Origin: Saccoglossus kowalevskii
Lineage: Eukaryota > Hemichordata > Enteropneusta > Harrimaniidae
Assembly (NCBI RefSeq): GCF_000003605.2
Contig: NW_003106602.1
Location: forward strand, 342,778 to 406,777
DNA length: 64,000 nt
Direction of reading: 5' to 3'
Shown here: positions 62,936 to 64,000 of the stretch, piece after piece
Position numbering within the stretch: position 1 is the stretch's first letter
Layout: every line of letters starts with the position of its first letter
Position numbers and translations under genes: made by a program
The notes under the pieces: generated by a model
What the model was told of the DNA's origin: nothing
What the model saw: the letters and a program-made list of their open reading frames with translations, nothing else
Database searches by the model: none

Positions 62936-64000
62936 AGAACTTGCTTGACTAAAGTTCCAGCCAAAATATTTGTGACCGCGGAAGTTACGACAACGACAAC
63001 AAATGAAAATGTCGGATATCATTTGATCAATGCAAATCTCGGATTCCTATCACGATGTAAATCTGTGCCGACGAATGCTGACATCAAAGTCACGTGACCT
63101 GGGAGACTTGACGTCAGAAAATATGGCTGCCAGAGAAAAATGTAACGTGGTAGGTAATGTGTAAAGAAATGATATTATCCGAATTAGTCTGAAAAAATCG
63201 AAATCCTTCCCAAAAATTTGCATGAAGCCCAGTTTTTCATTTTGCATAATATCAGTGTTCAACTTCGCATACGACTCGTCGATTTCACGTTTACTGTGAT
63301 TAACGAAGAAAGTCGGTAGCGCTCGGGTCATGTCGGCTACGCTCGGGTCATTCCAACGACTCCTTTCATACGGCGCGATCATTACTAAGATTCTTTAAAC
63401 TTATTTGGTCAGACTGTGACAAAAGCTTAACCGTAATAATAAATTGAAATCATTCGCATCTACATCTACAAATAAAATACATAGTTTTTTTGCAAAAAAT
63501 GTGTTGCTCAAAGATGATAGAGAGATTAAACGGCGTAAATAAGAACATGTCACTCAGTATTTCTGTGCAAAATGATTGACAGATTGGAATCATTAGCTAT
63601 TTTTTTAGAGATTGTACTGGATTATGGTTGAATGTGGATCAGGATCATATTGTAGCATAAATACAGTCACACTCCAAAACATCATTTATCGTCAGTCACG
63701 TGGTATGACCAACTTGGAGAAGAAGCGAGTCGCATCTGATTGGATAAGTGATGGTTGCGGGTGGAATGAAACGAATGAAAAACGATTGTGCGGTAGTTTG
63801 ACAATGTTTGACATATTAATACTTCACGAACTATATGATGAATACTGTTTGATAAAGATACCCACGTGGGGACAGGAAATGCCTGCTCTCCAAAAGAAAT
63901 AAACAGTAATGTCACCGAAGAACTAAGACAGCTTTCTTCACCAAAACCACATACTTGCAACTAGTATCGAAATACTGGAGAAAGAAACCCCCGGGGGATT
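62936..64000. other. Right edge, no gene supported
   Basis: Frames at 63050-63382 (minus) and 63612-63902 (plus) are about 100 codons long but match nothing I recognise and show no splice or promoter support. A small local duplication, ggctacgctcgggtcat with gtagcgctcgggtcat, lies near 63316-63352. Confidence 0.4.

Noticed and set aside
63050-63382. 110-codon minus-strand frame near the right edge
   Set aside because: Part of it looks protein-like, but there is no recognised family, no convincing splice sites, and the window ends nearby. I could not support it.
1-64000. tRNA, rRNA, CRISPR, bacterial operon signals or known conserved microRNAs
   Set aside because: I looked for B-box-like motifs, direct-repeat/spacer arrays and some well-known microRNA sequences and saw none. 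The DNA is plainly from an animal nuclear genome.

Overview
This is a stretch of animal nuclear DNA, AT-rich, with introns bounded by GT/AG, many small repeats and one assembly gap (13140-13621). The gene content points to an invertebrate deuterostome. It holds a complete group A (THBS1/2-type) thrombospondin with a VWC domain and three TSR domains, next to a homologue of FSIP1. THBS1 and FSIP1 are also adjacent and convergent in human, to my knowledge. The species cannot be named from the sequence; a cephalochordate or another invertebrate deuterostome such as a hemichordate would fit.

Layout, left to right. (1) 718-4499, minus: first six coding exons of the JmjC protein hydroxylase RIOX1/NO66; the catalytic core runs off the left edge. 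(2) 4500-4730: a short divergent promoter shared with FSIP1. (3) 7642-17238, plus: FSIP1, ten coding exons joined by eye into a 986-residue frame. Its introns carry several MITE-like repeats and a 4 x 177 bp tandem array. (4) 18002-21109, minus: a four-exon secreted protein of 142 residues with two furin-like repeats arranged as in R-spondins but no TSR domain. (5) 22.1-26.4 kb: a repeat-rich interval with a BEL/Pao gag fossil and a 1.27 kb minisatellite of 36-bp units. (6) 27.2-30.7 kb, plus: a small unrecognised type I membrane protein of 116 residues, four coding exons plus a leader exon. (7) 35.0-46.5 kb, minus: thrombospondin, 19 coding exons joined into a 1153-residue frame, with a TATA box and an untranslated first exon. 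(8) 46.6-64 kb: about 17 kb with no gene I can support, holding MITEs and short tandem repeats.

The exon models were made by translating by hand and requiring matching splice phases. For the four complete genes the summed coding lengths divide by three, which is strong internal support. Functional statements rest on family resemblance recalled from memory; no search was run. The secreted furin-repeat protein, the membrane protein and thrombospondin all act at the cell surface or matrix, but nothing here shows that they work together. The most noteworthy items are the conserved FSIP1-thrombospondin pairing, the TSR-less R-spondin-like gene, the unrecognised membrane protein, and a TTAA-flanked MITE family whose sequence resembles NRF1 and YY1 sites.
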